A DNA stretch of 64,000 nucleotides from Lewinellaceae bacterium. Lineage in GTDB: Bacteria > Bacteroidota > Bacteroidia > Chitinophagales > Saprospiraceae. Made by a program: the position numbers and the translations under genes. The notes beneath the pieces are model-generated. The model was not told the DNA's origin and did no database searches. It saw only the letters and a program-made list of their open reading frames with translations. The stretch is from positions 1 to 64,000 of the forward strand of contig JADJWX010000011.1 in the NCBI GenBank assembly GCA_016716135.1, given 5' to 3'. Positions 63,573 to 64,000 of the stretch are shown one piece after another (position 1 is the stretch's first letter; every line of letters begins with the position of its first letter).

Positions 63573-64000
63573 ATGCGCATTGCTTTCCTACTCTTAATGC
63601 TGAGTTATTCTACCCATATAGCCCTGCAAGCCCAACCGGGCTGCACCGATCCGCTGGCCATAAATTTCAATGTCAACGCCACTTCCAATGATGGTTCCTG
63701 CCAGTATCCCACAACAAATTTGACCCCGGTTTTTAAGACAACTGTTTCAAATATCTTGGATGAAAACTCCGGGCTGGCATGGGTCAACGGCGCGCTTTGG
63801 GCGCACAACGATGGCGGCTCCGAACCGAAAATTTACCGGATCGATACCCTGACCAATGCTATTCTGCAAACGGTAACCATTGAAGGTGCTGCGAATACGG
63901 ATTGGGAAGATATTGCCTTTGACGGCGCCAACCTGTACATCGGTGATTTCGGCAACAATGCCAATGGCAACCGGACGGACTTGCGGATTTACAAGTTTCC
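63573..64000 (+). CDS. 5' part of a secreted protein with a C-T-D-P motif and propeller-like region (partial)
   Basis: The ATG at 63573 opens a signal peptide (IAFLLLMLSYSTHIALQAQ) and the frame stays open to the end of the window, about 142 codons. After the signal, GCTDPLAINFNVNATSNDGSC is a short cysteine-bearing motif found in many T9SS-exported proteins of Bacteroidota. The next region (ENSGLAWVNGALWAHNDGG, WEDIAFDGANLYIGDFGNN) resembles a beta-propeller of the SdiA-regulated or phytase-like kind. TATTTTTG (63548-63555) is a possible -7 box, without a well-placed -33. The rest of the gene, including any sorting domain, lies outside the window. Confidence 0.75.
   Translation, partial: MRIAFLLLMLSYSTHIALQAQPGCTDPLAINFNVNATSNDGSCQYPTTNLTPVFKTTVSNILDENSGLAWVNGALWAHNDGGSEPKIYRIDTLTNAILQTVTIEGAANTDWEDIAFDGANLYIGDFGNNANGNRTDLRIYKF

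Overview
The window comes from a Bacteroidota genome, most likely a Saprospiria/Chitinophagia-type gliding or surface-attached bacterium. Evidence: a gldC homologue, a PorP/SprF-family type IX secretion (T9SS) protein, three very large secreted proteins ending in CHU_C-type (type B) T9SS sorting domains, SprB repeats, Bacteroidota-style promoters (TTG-N19/20-TAnnTTTG) and many Bacteroidota-type housekeeping genes. The genus assignment is inference. No rRNA, tRNA, CRISPR array or prophage was seen.

Layout. 1-2304: a partial possible IS200-like transposase, deoxynucleoside kinase, folK and a frameshifted lipoprotein. 2501-9824: a SprB-repeat adhesin, its PorP/SprF partner and a TlpA-like thioredoxin lipid/periplasmic protein. 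9969-13564: thioesterase, glycosyltransferase, a membrane-tethered receiver/AraC regulator and an acetyltransferase. 13641-17446: a cytochrome c maturation operon (CxxxY-type ccmE, a YcxB-like protein, ccmF). 17644-22733: envelope glycan genes (GT39, epimerase, flippase-like protein, GT2). 23162-24181: an AT-rich, probably imported RelA/SpoT-domain gene bracketed by palindromes, followed by mutS. 28299-40165: two paralogous giant T9SS proteins that differ mainly in PKD-like repeat number (20 versus 1). 40222-46083: a gene destroyed by a roughly 325-base poly-G tract, folP, GH53 galactanase, an aminotransferase, a membrane-anchored ASKHA protein and an ArsC-like protein. 46135-54387: TolB/amidohydrolase protein, a CX4CH lipoprotein, DUF2007, a membrane protein, rimO, DinB-like and gldC. 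54462-63288: an AddB-like nuclease, acetyltransferase, ferredoxin with its reductase, and an engB-acyltransferase-enoyl-CoA hydratase operon, then an outer membrane barrel protein. The right edge holds a partial secreted protein.

Two themes cut across the genes. First, intergenic DNA is unusually rich in palindromes: at least seven unrelated families, some present in two or three copies, and one supplying the stop codon of a gene. Second, seven genes carry clean single-base frameshifts (eight events, nearly all one base missing from a short homopolymer), and there is a long poly-G tract. These look more like sequencing or assembly errors than gene decay, so I annotate these genes as full length with a flagged indel.
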